Source of the DNA: Pseudomonadota bacterium
GTDB taxonomy: Bacteria; Pseudomonadota; Alphaproteobacteria; Caulobacterales; Caulobacteraceae
Direction: 5' to 3'
DNA: 50,782 nucleotides
Assembly: GCA_018241335.1 (NCBI GenBank)
Contig: JAFEEA010000003.1
Location: forward strand, 1 to 50,782
Positions 17,108 through 27,256 of the stretch are shown here, in pieces. Numbering within the stretch: the first letter of the stretch is position 1; each line of letters starts with the position of its first letter. Under the pieces are notes generated by a model. The model saw nothing but the letters and a program-made list of their open reading frames with translations, was not told the origin of the DNA and did no database searches. A program made the translations under genes and the position numbers.

Positions 17108-18046
17108 TCATTTCAGCCAGCCCGCGGCCCTGTACCAGGCCACCGCGTCGGCGAACCCGGCCTCGAGGTCGAACCGCGCAGGTGGGGCGCCGGGCGCCTG
17201 CTCCCTGGGCGACACCGACCAGTCCGGATGCAGAAGTTCGCGCGCCTTGCCCCTGGAGAAGATGACCGGTTGGCCGGTGATCCTGCCGGTCGCCTCCGAC
17301 GCGGCGCCGGCGGCGCGCAGCAGCCAGGGGGCGATGGGCATGAGGTCGGCGCGCCGGCCCAGGACCTTGCCGGCGGTCTCGAAGATGTCTCGCCAGGCGT
17401 AGCCTTCCGGCCTCGCCCCGCCCACGGCCCAGGTCCCGGGCGTCGGCTGGTCGGCCAGCAGGGCGGCCACCGCGCAGACGTCGTCGACATGCGCCAGGGC
17501 CAGGCGCGCGCGCGCATCGCCGGGTAGAGGCAGCAGGCTCGACCGGGCCGCGAGCCTAAACAACGCAAGGGTTTCCTGATCGCCGGGCCCATAGATCGCC
17601 GGCGGGCGCAGCACGCTCAAGGCGTCGCCGACGACCGCCTGGGCCGCCGCCTCGCCGGCCGCCTTGCTGGCCGCGTAGTCGCTCAAGGCCGGCTCGCGGG
17701 CCGCAAGGCTGGAGACCAGCAGCAGGCGCGACCCGGCCGCCCGGGCCGCCGAGGCGACCGCCGCCGAGCCGGCCTCGTTGACCGCCTTGAAGGCGGCGCG
17801 ATCGCGCGCCTTGACCAGGCCGGCCGCATGAATGACCAGGTCCGCGCCCGCGGCGAGGCGCGACAGGGCGTCCCGGTCCTCCAGGTCCCCGCGCACGATG
17901 TCCGGCGCGGCGTCGCCCCAGAGACCAGCTTCCGGCGCCCGCCGCGAGAGCACGCGCACGCGCCAGCCGCGCCGCGCCAGGTCGGGAACCAGCCGTCGTC
18001 CGAGGAAGCCGGTGGCGCCCGTCACCGCGGCCAGGCGGCCGGTCAA
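17108..18046 (-). CDS. cerR: NAD-dependent epimerase/reductase, likely ceramide reductase
   Basis: A 312-residue extended short-chain dehydrogenase. The nucleotide-binding motif is GATGFLG (G10, G13, G16) and the catalytic pair is Y124-K128 in YAASK, with serines at 112-113. In Caulobacter the equivalent gene next to spt encodes the enzyme that reduces the 3-keto group of the (N-acylated) sphingoid base. The position here, between aasR and acpR-spt, is the same. It starts with TTG at 18046 after a weak GGGAAA site, 18 bases downstream of the aasR stop, so the two are co-transcribed. Other members of the family act on nucleotide sugars; the gene order is the main reason for the ceramide assignment. 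Confidence 0.85.
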   Translation of the reverse strand: MTGRLAAVTGATGFLGRRLVPDLARRGWRVRVLSRRAPEAGLWGDAAPDIVRGDLEDRDALSRLAAGADLVIHAAGLVKARDRAAFKAVNEAGSAAVASAARAAGSRLLLVSSLAAREPALSDYAASKAAGEAAAQAVVGDALSVLRPPAIYGPGDQETLALFRLAARSSLLPLPGDARARLALAHVDDVCAVAALLADQPTPGTWAVGGARPEGYAWRDIFETAGKVLGRRADLMPIAPWLLRAAGAASEATGRITGQPVIFSRGKARELLHPDWSVSPREQAPGAPPARFDLEAGFADAVAWYRAAGWLK

Positions 18047-18064
18047 TTCTGGTTTCCCATCATG

Positions 18065-19762
18065 TCAGGCCGTGAGGCTGACGGGCGCCTCTTCGAACGC
18101 ACCCTCGAGATAGAGGGCCCGGGCGCGCGAGCGGCTGAGCTTGCCCGACGACGTTTCCGGCAGGCTGCGCGGCGGCGCCAGCACCACCTGCACGTCCAGG
18201 CCATGGCGCACGCGCAGCAGCTTGGCGACCTCGTCGCGCAGGGCTTCGCGGGCGGCGGGATCGCTCAGGCGGCACTGCACCAGGGCGATGACCGTCTCTT
18301 CCAGTTCGCCGGTGATCGAGAACACGGCGACGTCGCCCTGGCGCAGGGCGGCGATCTCCTTCTCGGCGGTCCACTCCAGGTCCTGCGGCCAGACATTGCG
18401 GCCGTTGACGATGATCAGGTCCTTGGCGCGGCCGGTGATGACGATCTGGCCGTCGACGAAGTAGCCGAGATCGCCGGTATCCAGCCAGCCGTCGGCCGAC
18501 AGCACCTTGGCGGTCTCTTCCGGCTCGCCGAAGTAGGTCTTCATCAGGCTGGGGCCACGGGCGAAGATGCGGCCGACGCGGCGCTCGGGCAGCACGTGGC
18601 CGGCGGCGTCGCGCACCTCGATCACATGGTCGGGCAGCACGCGGCCGCAGAGGGCGAACTCGCGGTCGCGCGCGCCGCGCTTGGACGGCTTGATGGCCAG
18701 GCCTTCGCGCTCCAGGCGGTCGATGTCGGTGTGGTCGGTGCGCAGGCCCTCGCCCACGGGCGTCAATGTCAGGGCCAGGGTCGCCTCGGCCATGCCATAG
18801 CTGGCGTTGAAGGCGCCCGGATCGAAGCCGACCGGGGCGAAGGCCTCTGCGAAGGCCCGCAGGGGTTCGGGTCGGATCATGTCGCCGCCGAGGCCCGCCA
18901 CCCGCCAGGTCGACAGATCCAGGTCGCTCACCTTGCCGGCCAGGGCGCGCTTGGCGACCAGGTCATAGCCGAATGTCGGCGCGTAGGAGACTGACGCCCG
19001 GTGCTTGGAGATCAGGTCCAGCCAGACGCCGGGCCGGCGCACGAAGGCGCCCGTGGGCAGCAGGTCCAGAGAACCCTGGCAAAGGACGGTGGTCATCAGG
19101 ACGCCCACCAGGCCCATGTCGTGATAGAGCGGCAGCCACGAGACACCGCGGTCGGTCAGGCCGAGGTTCAGCCCATGCGGCCCCGCGATGCCCGAGACGT
19201 TGGCGTTCAGCGCCGCCTGGGTGACCGCCACACCGAGGGGGAAGCGGGTGCTGCCCGACGAGAACTGCAGGTAGCAGAGACCTTCCGGATCCGGGGTCGG
19301 CAATTGCGTTTCGGTCGCCTGGGGCAAGGCGCCGTAGCCCCCGGCGTAGGCCAGGCCCAGGCCATCGGCGGCGTCGGCGTACCACTCGGCCAGGGACTGC
19401 GGCGCGAACGCGGCCCGCGCCCCCGAGGCCTGCAGCATGCGCCGCACGTGGGCCAGGTAAGGCTCCTTGCCACCCAGCAGCGAGGGCAGGGGCAGGGGCG
19501 CGGGCACCAGGCCGGCGTATTGGCAGGCGAAGAAAGCCCTCAGGAAATCGGCGTCGCTCTCGGCGGCCAGGGCCACGCGGTCGCCGGGCTCCAGCCCCGC
19601 GCCCAGTAGCCGGCCGGCCATGGCGCGCGCCTCGTCACGCAGCCGCCCGTAGTCCAGGACCTCCGCCAGCTCCCCGCGCAGAGAGTAGACATTGATCCCC
19701 GTGGGCATGTCGCCGGCGTAGTCCAGGGCCTCGGCGATCGTCGGCTGGGCCGCGATAAGCAT
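18065..19762 (-). CDS. aasR: Fatty acyl-AMP ligase / acyl-ACP synthetase of the ceramide pathway
   Basis: An ANL-superfamily enzyme of about 565 residues, of the fatty acyl-AMP ligase type. Landmarks are the phosphate-binding loop FSSGSTRFPLG, YGMAEATLALT, the hinge region WLDTGDLGYF followed by GRAKDLIIVNGRNVWPQD, and the C-terminal lysine in ETSSGKLSRS. It would activate a fatty acid with ATP and load it onto the ACP encoded downstream for serine palmitoyltransferase. The ATG at 19762 (MLIAAQPT) is preferred, with GGAAC upstream; an in-frame extension to 19849 is Pro/Arg-rich and unlike the family. It heads the minus-strand array and diverges from the ABC exporter gene. Confidence 0.87.
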   Translation of the reverse strand: MLIAAQPTIAEALDYAGDMPTGINVYSLRGELAEVLDYGRLRDEARAMAGRLLGAGLEPGDRVALAAESDADFLRAFFACQYAGLVPAPLPLPSLLGGKEPYLAHVRRMLQASGARAAFAPQSLAEWYADAADGLGLAYAGGYGALPQATETQLPTPDPEGLCYLQFSSGSTRFPLGVAVTQAALNANVSGIAGPHGLNLGLTDRGVSWLPLYHDMGLVGVLMTTVLCQGSLDLLPTGAFVRRPGVWLDLISKHRASVSYAPTFGYDLVAKRALAGKVSDLDLSTWRVAGLGGDMIRPEPLRAFAEAFAPVGFDPGAFNASYGMAEATLALTLTPVGEGLRTDHTDIDRLEREGLAIKPSKRGARDREFALCGRVLPDHVIEVRDAAGHVLPERRVGRIFARGPSLMKTYFGEPEETAKVLSADGWLDTGDLGYFVDGQIVITGRAKDLIIVNGRNVWPQDLEWTAEKEIAALRQGDVAVFSITGELEETVIALVQCRLSDPAAREALRDEVAKLLRVRHGLDVQVVLAPPRSLPETSSGKLSRSRARALYLEGAFEEAPVSLTA

Positions 19763-19956
19763 GCGCCGTTCCGGCGCCGTGGGCGTGGGATTCAAAACCG
19801 ACCGTCCAATAGTGACCCTCCGGGGGGATGGCGAACACGCGCTGATCATGGCATGCGCCGCGGGGTGACGTCATTATGACAACGCGCGCCGCGCTGATAG
19901 CCCGTATGTTGCGATCTGCGGCGTCTTGGCCTCTCTGCGCTTGATATGGAGCACGA

Positions 19957-21825
<1,869 letters not shown>

Positions 21826-21846
21826 AAGCGGCCGCCCCGGCGGGTG

Positions 21847-22773
21847 TCAGCCCGCGAACCGCGCCACCAGACCCCGGTTCCTCACCGCTCTCGCCGCCAG
21901 CACCGCCAGCAGCACGCCGTTCAGCACCGTGATCTCGTAGATGAAGAACCAGGCTGGATGCTTCACCAGCACCGCCACGAAGGCGGCCAGGGTGCGGCTG
22001 TTGGAACTCAGCAGGCCCGAGCGCTTGACGATGAAGACATGGGCGCGGCGGTAGGCCTCGCGAACGGCCGAGGCGGCGTCGCCACCCTCGGCCAGTTTCG
22101 GCTCCAGCACCTGTTCCAACCGCGTCTCGCCCGGAGCCATCAGTTTGGAGAGGCCGATGTAGAGCCCGCCCAGCAGGCGCTGGAAGATGTTGCCGCCCTG
22201 GCTCTGGGTCTGGCGCATCCAGGCCGCGCCGTAGACCCAGCGGCGATAGGTTTTGCGCCCGGTCTCATAGCCGTTGGCCTGGATGAAGTGGCTGGCGGCG
22301 GCCGCCAGCGCCAGCTCCACCGCGCCGGCGGCGCCCATGTTTCGCGCGACGATCCAGCCCAGGCCCACATAGACGCAGGCCTGGCTGGCATGATCGCAGA
22401 CACCGTCCACAAGTTCGCCGATCGGCGAGGCGCGGCCGGTGCGCCGGGCGAGGTCGCCATCCGCGCCGTCCAGCACGTGCCAGGCGATCAGCAGCAGCAG
22501 GCCGGCGAAGGCCGAGACCGGCCAGGGCAGGGCGGCGAAGCTGGCCGCGCCGGCGGCGGCGAAGAACACCGACGCCACGGAGACCTGGTTCGGCGTGATC
22601 GCCGTCTTCGCCAGCACGTCCACGACCCGACGCGAAATGGGGTGGATCAGCCAGACGTTGGTCACGCCTTCGATCTCGTTGGGACGTCCCGGCGCCTGGC
22701 CGGAGGGCGGCGCCGCTGGCGAAGCGCTGGCGCCTTCTGAAACCTCAGGTGATGAAGAACCACTTGATTTCAT
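21847..22773 (-). CDS. CDP-alcohol phosphatidyltransferase family membrane enzyme
   Basis: A membrane enzyme of about 308 residues with the complete CDP-alcohol phosphotransferase motif. In the stretch LDGADGDLARRTG the spacing DxxDGxxAR is exact, and it is followed by G, D and D at the canonical distances (GELVDGVCD). Five or six hydrophobic segments are visible. The N-terminal WLIHPISRRVV...TAITPNQVSV pattern resembles the inositol-phosphate-phosphotransferase half of bifunctional IPCT-DIPPS enzymes. The enzyme transfers a phospho-alcohol from a CDP-activated donor to an alcohol acceptor. The gene facing it encodes an inositol-phosphate-cytidylyltransferase-like protein that could make the donor. 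The start is uncertain: ATG at 22773 (AAGGA too far upstream) or TTG at 22827 in the same frame. The acceptor, perhaps ceramide or diacylglycerol, is inferred from context only. Confidence 0.87.
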   Translation of the reverse strand: MKSSGSSSPEVSEGASASPAAPPSGQAPGRPNEIEGVTNVWLIHPISRRVVDVLAKTAITPNQVSVASVFFAAAGAASFAALPWPVSAFAGLLLLIAWHVLDGADGDLARRTGRASPIGELVDGVCDHASQACVYVGLGWIVARNMGAAGAVELALAAAASHFIQANGYETGRKTYRRWVYGAAWMRQTQSQGGNIFQRLLGGLYIGLSKLMAPGETRLEQVLEPKLAEGGDAASAVREAYRRAHVFIVKRSGLLSSNSRTLAAFVAVLVKHPAWFFIYEITVLNGVLLAVLAARAVRNRGLVARFAG

Positions 22774-22834
22774 GGCCGGGTTTGGGTCCTTAAGCGCCTT
22801 CGCGCGCGTGCTTATCTTGTCCGCCAAAGGACCA

Positions 22835-22846
22835 GACGCTAGCGTC
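22835..22846. promoter_or_regulatory. 12-bp perfect palindrome between divergent head-group genes
   Basis: GACGCTAGCGTC is a perfect 12-bp palindrome in the gap between the divergent CDP-alcohol phosphotransferase and nucleotidyltransferase genes. Its position suits an operator acting on both. No regulator gene is adjacent, and a single short palindrome in GC-rich DNA can arise by chance. Confidence 0.3.
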
Positions 22847-22931
22847 CTCGCGTCCCCGGGCGCTCACATTCGACCGTGACAATGGGCGTCTCGGCCGGCC
22901 CTCTCGCTTTCAGTCCCTGAACGGAAACCTC

Positions 22932-23723
22932 ATGGCCAACAAGACCCGCGCGGCGACCATCGGCGTTGGCGACAGCGATGAGGCGCAGCGGATGACGGGC
23001 GGCGGGGCGAACGTCAAGGGCCTGATCGTCGCCGCCGGCCAGGGCCTGCGCATCCGCGACATCGCGCTCTCCAAGCCCCTGGCCGAGGTGCGCGGCGTGG
23101 CCCTGATCGAACGGGTCATCGAGAGCGCCCATGCGGCGGGCCTGCGCGAGTTCGTGGTGGTCACGGGATACGAGGCCGAGCGGGTCGAGGCCTTCCTGCG
23201 GGACCTGTCGGCGCGCCGGGGGATCAAGATCGAGACGGTGCGCAATCCCGACTGGCACAAGTCCAACGGCCTCTCGGTCGCCGCAGCCGAGGCCCTGCTG
23301 GGCCAATATTTCGTGCTGATGATGTCGGACCACCTGTTCGATCCGCAGATCCTGTCGGCCCTTCTGGAGACGGCGCCGGACGCGAAAGGCGTGACCCTGG
23401 CGATCGACCGGCGCCTGGACAACGAACTGGTCGACCTGGAGGACGTCACCCGCGTGGCCACCGACGCCGATGGCCGCATCGTTGGGATCGGCAAGATGAT
23501 CGAGACCTACGACTGCTTCGACACCGGTATTTTCCTGGCTTCCAAGGCCCTGATCGAGGCTGTGCGCGAGGACGTGGCGGGCGGCGGCGCGGGCAGCATC
23601 TCGGCCGGCATGCAGCTCCTGGCGGGCCGCGGCCACGCCCGTGTGTTCGATATCGGCGACCGCTTCTGGCTGGACGTCGACGACAAGGTCGCCTTCGGCC
23701 ACGCGGAGCAGGCGGCGGCCTGA
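22932..23723 (+). CDS. Sugar-phosphate nucleotidyltransferase, inositol-1-phosphate cytidylyltransferase-like
   Basis: A 263-residue NTP-transferase. After a 28-residue leader it has KGLIVAAGQGLRIRD, the NTP-binding loop, then KPLAEVRGVALIERVI and FVVVTGYEAERVEAFL. NPDWHKSNGLSVAAAE and MMSDHLFDP (metal-binding SDH) follow, then VDLEDVTRV and YDCFDTGIFLAS. This succession closely follows the cytidylyltransferase half of inositol-1-phosphate cytidylyltransferase/di-myo-inositol-phosphate enzymes, not the MobA or glucose-1-phosphate groups. The expected reaction is CTP plus a polyol phosphate to a CDP-polyol. In IPCT-DIPPS it is fused to a CDP-alcohol phosphotransferase; here that partner is the divergent neighbour. 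The ATG at 22932 follows GGAAA. Activation of glycerol- or choline-phosphate remains possible. Confidence 0.83.
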   Translation: MANKTRAATIGVGDSDEAQRMTGGGANVKGLIVAAGQGLRIRDIALSKPLAEVRGVALIERVIESAHAAGLREFVVVTGYEAERVEAFLRDLSARRGIKIETVRNPDWHKSNGLSVAAAEALLGQYFVLMMSDHLFDPQILSALLETAPDAKGVTLAIDRRLDNELVDLEDVTRVATDADGRIVGIGKMIETYDCFDTGIFLASKALIEAVREDVAGGGAGSISAGMQLLAGRGHARVFDIGDRFWLDVDDKVAFGHAEQAAA

Positions 23724-23736
23724 GGGGCGACAGAGC

Positions 23737-24750
23737 CTAGTCTTCAAAAGCCGCGTTGATCCGGGCGCGATCCGCCCCCTGGGCCAGCAGCATCGCGAGC
23801 AGGATCCTGGCCTTGGGGCCATCCAACGAGCCCGCCGCTATCAGCCCGCGGCCGGAGATCAGATCGATCTCCGATCCGGCGAAACCGTAGGTCTGTCGCA
23901 GAGTCTCGCCGGCCCCGGTGCGCGAGGCGAGGACCACGGGAATGGCCGCCGCCAGTTCGGCGACCAGCGGGACCAGGTCGCGCGGAATGTGGCCAGCGCC
24001 CATCGCCTGAAGCACCACGCCTGCCGGCGGATCGGGCAGAAGGGCTCGGACCAGTCGGCCGCCGTCATCCATCGGGATCGGCAGCAGGACCACCTCGGGC
24101 AGCGCGCCGCCTTGCCACGCCAGCGTGGGCGTGCGGCGGGCGGGCTTCAGGGCGATCCGCGGCCGGCCCTCTGCGATCCAGCCGATCGGCCCGACCAGGG
24201 GTGACGCGAAAGCCGACGGCCGGTGCGTGTGGCGCTTGGACACGAAGCGGGCGGCGTGGATCTCGTCGTTGAACACCACCAGCACGCCTGCGCCGCGCGC
24301 GGACGGCGAGGCGGCCGTCCGGATCGCCGCCAGCAGGTTGGCGGGGCCGTCGGCGCCGGCCTGCGACGGCGCGCGCATGGCGCCGGTGACGACGACGGGC
24401 GCTTCCAGATCGAGCAGCAGGTCGAGGAGAAAGGCTGTCTCCTCGATGGTGTCGGTGCCCTGGGTGACGACCACGCCCGTCGCTCCGCCCGCTATCGCCG
24501 CGCGCGCCCGGCCGGCGACGTCGGCGATCTGGGCCATCGAGAGACTGGAGCTGGAAACGTTGGCCACGGTCTCGGCCGTCACGTCCAAGCCATCAAGCCA
24601 AGGGCGGACGGCCCCGATCAGGTCATCGGCGTCCAGGCCCGGCGTGACACCGCCGCCACCCTCTCGCGGCGCCATCGCGATGGTGCCGCCAAGGGCGAAG
24701 ACGGCGATACGCGCGGCTGACCTCTGCGGGTCTGGAGCCTGGGACGCCAT
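23737..24750 (-). CDS. L-asparaginase
   Basis: A 337-residue type I/II L-asparaginase family enzyme, hydrolysing L-asparagine to aspartate and ammonia. Both signature regions are present: FALGGTIAM with T23, and VVVTQGTDTIEE with T99 and D100. There is no signal peptide, so it is likely cytoplasmic. The ATG at 24750 is preceded by GGGAG and lies nine bases after the glycosyltransferase stop, so both are probably on one transcript. No link to lipid head-group chemistry is evident, and the grouping may be accidental. Glutaminase side activity is common in the family. Confidence 0.92.
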   Translation of the reverse strand: MASQAPDPQRSAARIAVFALGGTIAMAPREGGGGVTPGLDADDLIGAVRPWLDGLDVTAETVANVSSSSLSMAQIADVAGRARAAIAGGATGVVVTQGTDTIEETAFLLDLLLDLEAPVVVTGAMRAPSQAGADGPANLLAAIRTAASPSARGAGVLVVFNDEIHAARFVSKRHTHRPSAFASPLVGPIGWIAEGRPRIALKPARRTPTLAWQGGALPEVVLLPIPMDDGGRLVRALLPDPPAGVVLQAMGAGHIPRDLVPLVAELAAAIPVVLASRTGAGETLRQTYGFAGSEIDLISGRGLIAAGSLDGPKARILLAMLLAQGADRARINAAFED

Positions 24751-24759
24751 GGCTCCCGC

Positions 24760-26037
24760 CTACTCCGCGGCGATCGGCTCGCCGACCAGGGGCATGGGGT
24801 AGGGTTCGCGGGCGGGGTCGATGGCCATGGCCTGCTCGATGAACAGGGAGGAGTAGCGCTCCACCATCTTGTCGATGTCGAACTCCTCGGCGCGGATGCG
24901 GCCATTGCGCGAGAATTCCTCGCGCAGGGCGCGGTTCTCCAGCAGGTGGTCCATGGCGGCGCTGAACGCCTCAAGGTTCTCCGGCGGAACGACCCAGCCG
25001 CTCTTGCCGTCCTCGACCACCTCGGCGGGGCCGAAGTCGCAGGAGGTGACCAGGGCCGGCGTGCCGCAGGCCAGCGCCTCGGCCACCACGCTGGGGAAGC
25101 CCTCCCAGCGCGAGGGCAGGACGAAAAGCGTGCTGCGGGCCATCCAGGCCCAGGGGTTGGCCACCCAGCCAGGGAACTTGACCCGGTCGGCGACGCCGAG
25201 CTCGGCGGCCAGCGCCTTGGTCTCCGCGTCCATGCTGCCGCGGCCGATGATCACCAGGTCGTACCCCTTGGCCGCCTCGCTGGCGGCGAAGGCGCGCAGC
25301 AGGAGGTCATGGTTCTTCTGGTATTCGAGCCGGCCGACGGTGAGGATGAACGGCCGCTCCGGCGTCTCGACGCTTTCGCGCGACAGCTTGCGGATCTTGT
25401 TCAGGTCGATCGGGTTGTGGATCACGCGCACGCGCTCGGGATCCAGCTCCAGCCGCGCTTGAAGCCCGGCAGCCATCTCGTGCGAATTGGCCAGGAAGCA
25501 GTCGGCGGCCCGATAGGCCTTGCGGGTCAGGGTCTTGATCGCCCGCCGCGCCAGGCTGTTCTGCAGCTCGTTCTCGATCACCGCGTCGGTGTTGTTGCCT
25601 TCGCGCACGATCCAGCGGGGCCGTTGCGCGCCCATGCTCGCCACCACCGGCCCGGTGATGACGTTCATGCCTTTCAGGAAGCTCATCACCACGTGTGGGC
25701 GATGCGCCTTGATCATCTGGCGCAGGTTCACCGGCGCCAGGACCGCCGCGGCGGCCAGTTTGTGGGGCCGGTAGAAGGTGGAGTTGGCCCCCTCGAAGGC
25801 CAGCAGGTTCTGGCCGAAGGGCGAGACGTCGATGCGGCTCTCGTCGGCGTCGGCCAGGAACGGGCCCGAGCGGTGCAGCAGGCCCATGCGCACATCGACC
25901 AGCTTGGGGTCGCAACGATTGAGCAGATGCACGGCGACGCGCTCGGCCCCGCCGCCATGCAGCGAGGAGAGCAACAGCATCACACGCACCGGCGGGGCGG
26001 GCGTGCTATCGATCACGGTGGCGAATCCGTCCCCCAT
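24760..26037 (-). CDS. Glycosyltransferase family 4
   Basis: A 425-residue GT-B retaining glycosyltransferase. The N-terminal half opens with MLLLSSLHGGGAERVAVHLL, the acceptor-side glycine loop typical of GT4. The C-terminal half has ILTVGRLEYQKNHDLLL and the donor-binding EX7E region PSRWEGFPSVVAEALACG. No transmembrane segment is present, so it acts at the cytoplasmic membrane face. It heads an operon with asparaginase and diverges from the phospholipase D-like gene. Its place beside ceramide and CDP-alcohol genes suggests it could add a sugar to a lipid head group. A role in polysaccharide synthesis is equally possible. The donor cannot be read from the sequence. Confidence 0.9.
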   Translation of the reverse strand: MGDGFATVIDSTPAPPVRVMLLLSSLHGGGAERVAVHLLNRCDPKLVDVRMGLLHRSGPFLADADESRIDVSPFGQNLLAFEGANSTFYRPHKLAAAAVLAPVNLRQMIKAHRPHVVMSFLKGMNVITGPVVASMGAQRPRWIVREGNNTDAVIENELQNSLARRAIKTLTRKAYRAADCFLANSHEMAAGLQARLELDPERVRVIHNPIDLNKIRKLSRESVETPERPFILTVGRLEYQKNHDLLLRAFAASEAAKGYDLVIIGRGSMDAETKALAAELGVADRVKFPGWVANPWAWMARSTLFVLPSRWEGFPSVVAEALACGTPALVTSCDFGPAEVVEDGKSGWVVPPENLEAFSAAMDHLLENRALREEFSRNGRIRAEEFDIDKMVERYSSLFIEQAMAIDPAREPYPMPLVGEPIAAE

Positions 26038-26110
26038 CGGGCGCTTCTTAGCCGCGGCTCGCGGCGAGCGGCAACCCGAGCGGGCCGCTTCGCGCGGGTT
26101 GGAGGGCGGT

Positions 26111-27226
26111 TTGGTTCATTTCGAGCTCTTGGTTGGGGCGGACGCCTTCTGGAAGCGCGCGGCGAAGGATTTCGCTCAATCCCGACGCCGCCTGTTCGTG
26201 CAGGCGATGACGTTCGAGGGAGATTCGGCGGGATTGGCGGTGGCGGCGGCGATCAAGGCCAGCCCGGCGGGTGACCGGCGCGTCCTGGTGGACGAATACA
26301 CACGGCACGTGATCAGCGACCGCTCCGTTCACGCAAAAGCCTCCAAAGCCGACCAGGACTTCCAGAGCGAGGTCCGCGCCACCCACGCCATGTTCAGCGG
26401 CCTCGTAGACGGCGGAGTTTGCGTTCGCGTGACAAACCCCGTCGGCCCACTCTTTACCCGGTATCCGGCCCGCAATCACAAGAAACTGATTGTCGCGGAC
26501 GACGCGGCCTATATCGGCGGCGTCAATTTCAGCGACCACAACTTCGCCTGGCACGATTTCATGCTGAGGATCGAGGGCGCGGATCTGGCCGAGGCCTGCG
26601 CCGAGGACTTCATCGCCACCTTCGAGGGGCGTCCTCGCGCCAGCAACGCCGAGTTCGGCCCGGTGCGGCTGATTTCCATGGATGGTCGCAGCAACCGCGC
26701 CGCCTTCGCCGAGATCATGGCCCTGATCGAGGGCGCGCGCCGGTCGGTGACGATCATCAGCCCCTACCTGACCTTCCCGGTCACGGGCGCCCTGGCGCAG
26801 GCGCGCCGGCGCGGGGTCGCGGTGGAGCTGATCACCCCGCTGGCCAACAACAAGCGCCTGGTGCGCGACTACCTGCTGTGGGCGGCCAAGGCGGGCGGGC
26901 TGGACGTGCGGCTGCAGCCGCACATGTCCCACCTCAAGGGCATGCTGATCGACGACGAGCGGCTGGTGATCGGCTCGTCCAACTTCGACTTCGTCAGCCT
27001 GGGCGCCGAGGAGGAGCTGGTGGCGGTGATCGCCGATCCGCGCGTGATCGCCGACTTCCGCGCCGCCGTGATCGACCCGGCCGTGGCCGAGGCGTTGCCC
27101 GCGTCGGCCCACACGCCCTCGACCCTGGCCGGTCTCCTCAGCCTGGCGCAGCTCAAGTTCGCGCAAGGCGTCGTCGGCGCCGTTCGCGGCGTTCCGCGCG
27201 GAGCCTACGACTACCCCGCGGGGTGA
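26111..27226 (+). CDS. Phospholipase D / cardiolipin synthase-like protein
   Basis: A 371-residue protein of the phospholipase D superfamily with two intact HKD motifs: H123-K125-D130 in RNHKKLIVAD followed by GGVNFSDHN, and H274-K276-D281 in SHLKGMLID followed by GSSNFD. Two motifs in one chain give a full active site. Members hydrolyse or transfer phosphatidyl groups (cardiolipin synthase, phosphatidyltransferase). No N-terminal membrane helices are present, unlike classical ClsA. The start is a TTG at 26111, because GGAGG lies five bases upstream and sequence before it is not protein-like. It diverges from the glycosyltransferase gene. It may remodel phospholipid or sphingolipid head groups (inference). 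Confidence 0.88.
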   Translation: MVHFELLVGADAFWKRAAKDFAQSRRRLFVQAMTFEGDSAGLAVAAAIKASPAGDRRVLVDEYTRHVISDRSVHAKASKADQDFQSEVRATHAMFSGLVDGGVCVRVTNPVGPLFTRYPARNHKKLIVADDAAYIGGVNFSDHNFAWHDFMLRIEGADLAEACAEDFIATFEGRPRASNAEFGPVRLISMDGRSNRAAFAEIMALIEGARRSVTIISPYLTFPVTGALAQARRRGVAVELITPLANNKRLVRDYLLWAAKAGGLDVRLQPHMSHLKGMLIDDERLVIGSSNFDFVSLGAEEELVAVIADPRVIADFRAAVIDPAVAEALPASAHTPSTLAGLLSLAQLKFAQGVVGAVRGVPRGAYDYPAG

Positions 27227-27256
27227 TGGGCTGGGACCGGCGGTCAAGGCGTCGGA

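Noticed and set aside
19866-19873. TGACGTCA palindrome between aasR and the ABC exporter gene
   Set aside because: An 8-bp palindrome is expected by chance; no second copy or matching regulator was seen in the window.
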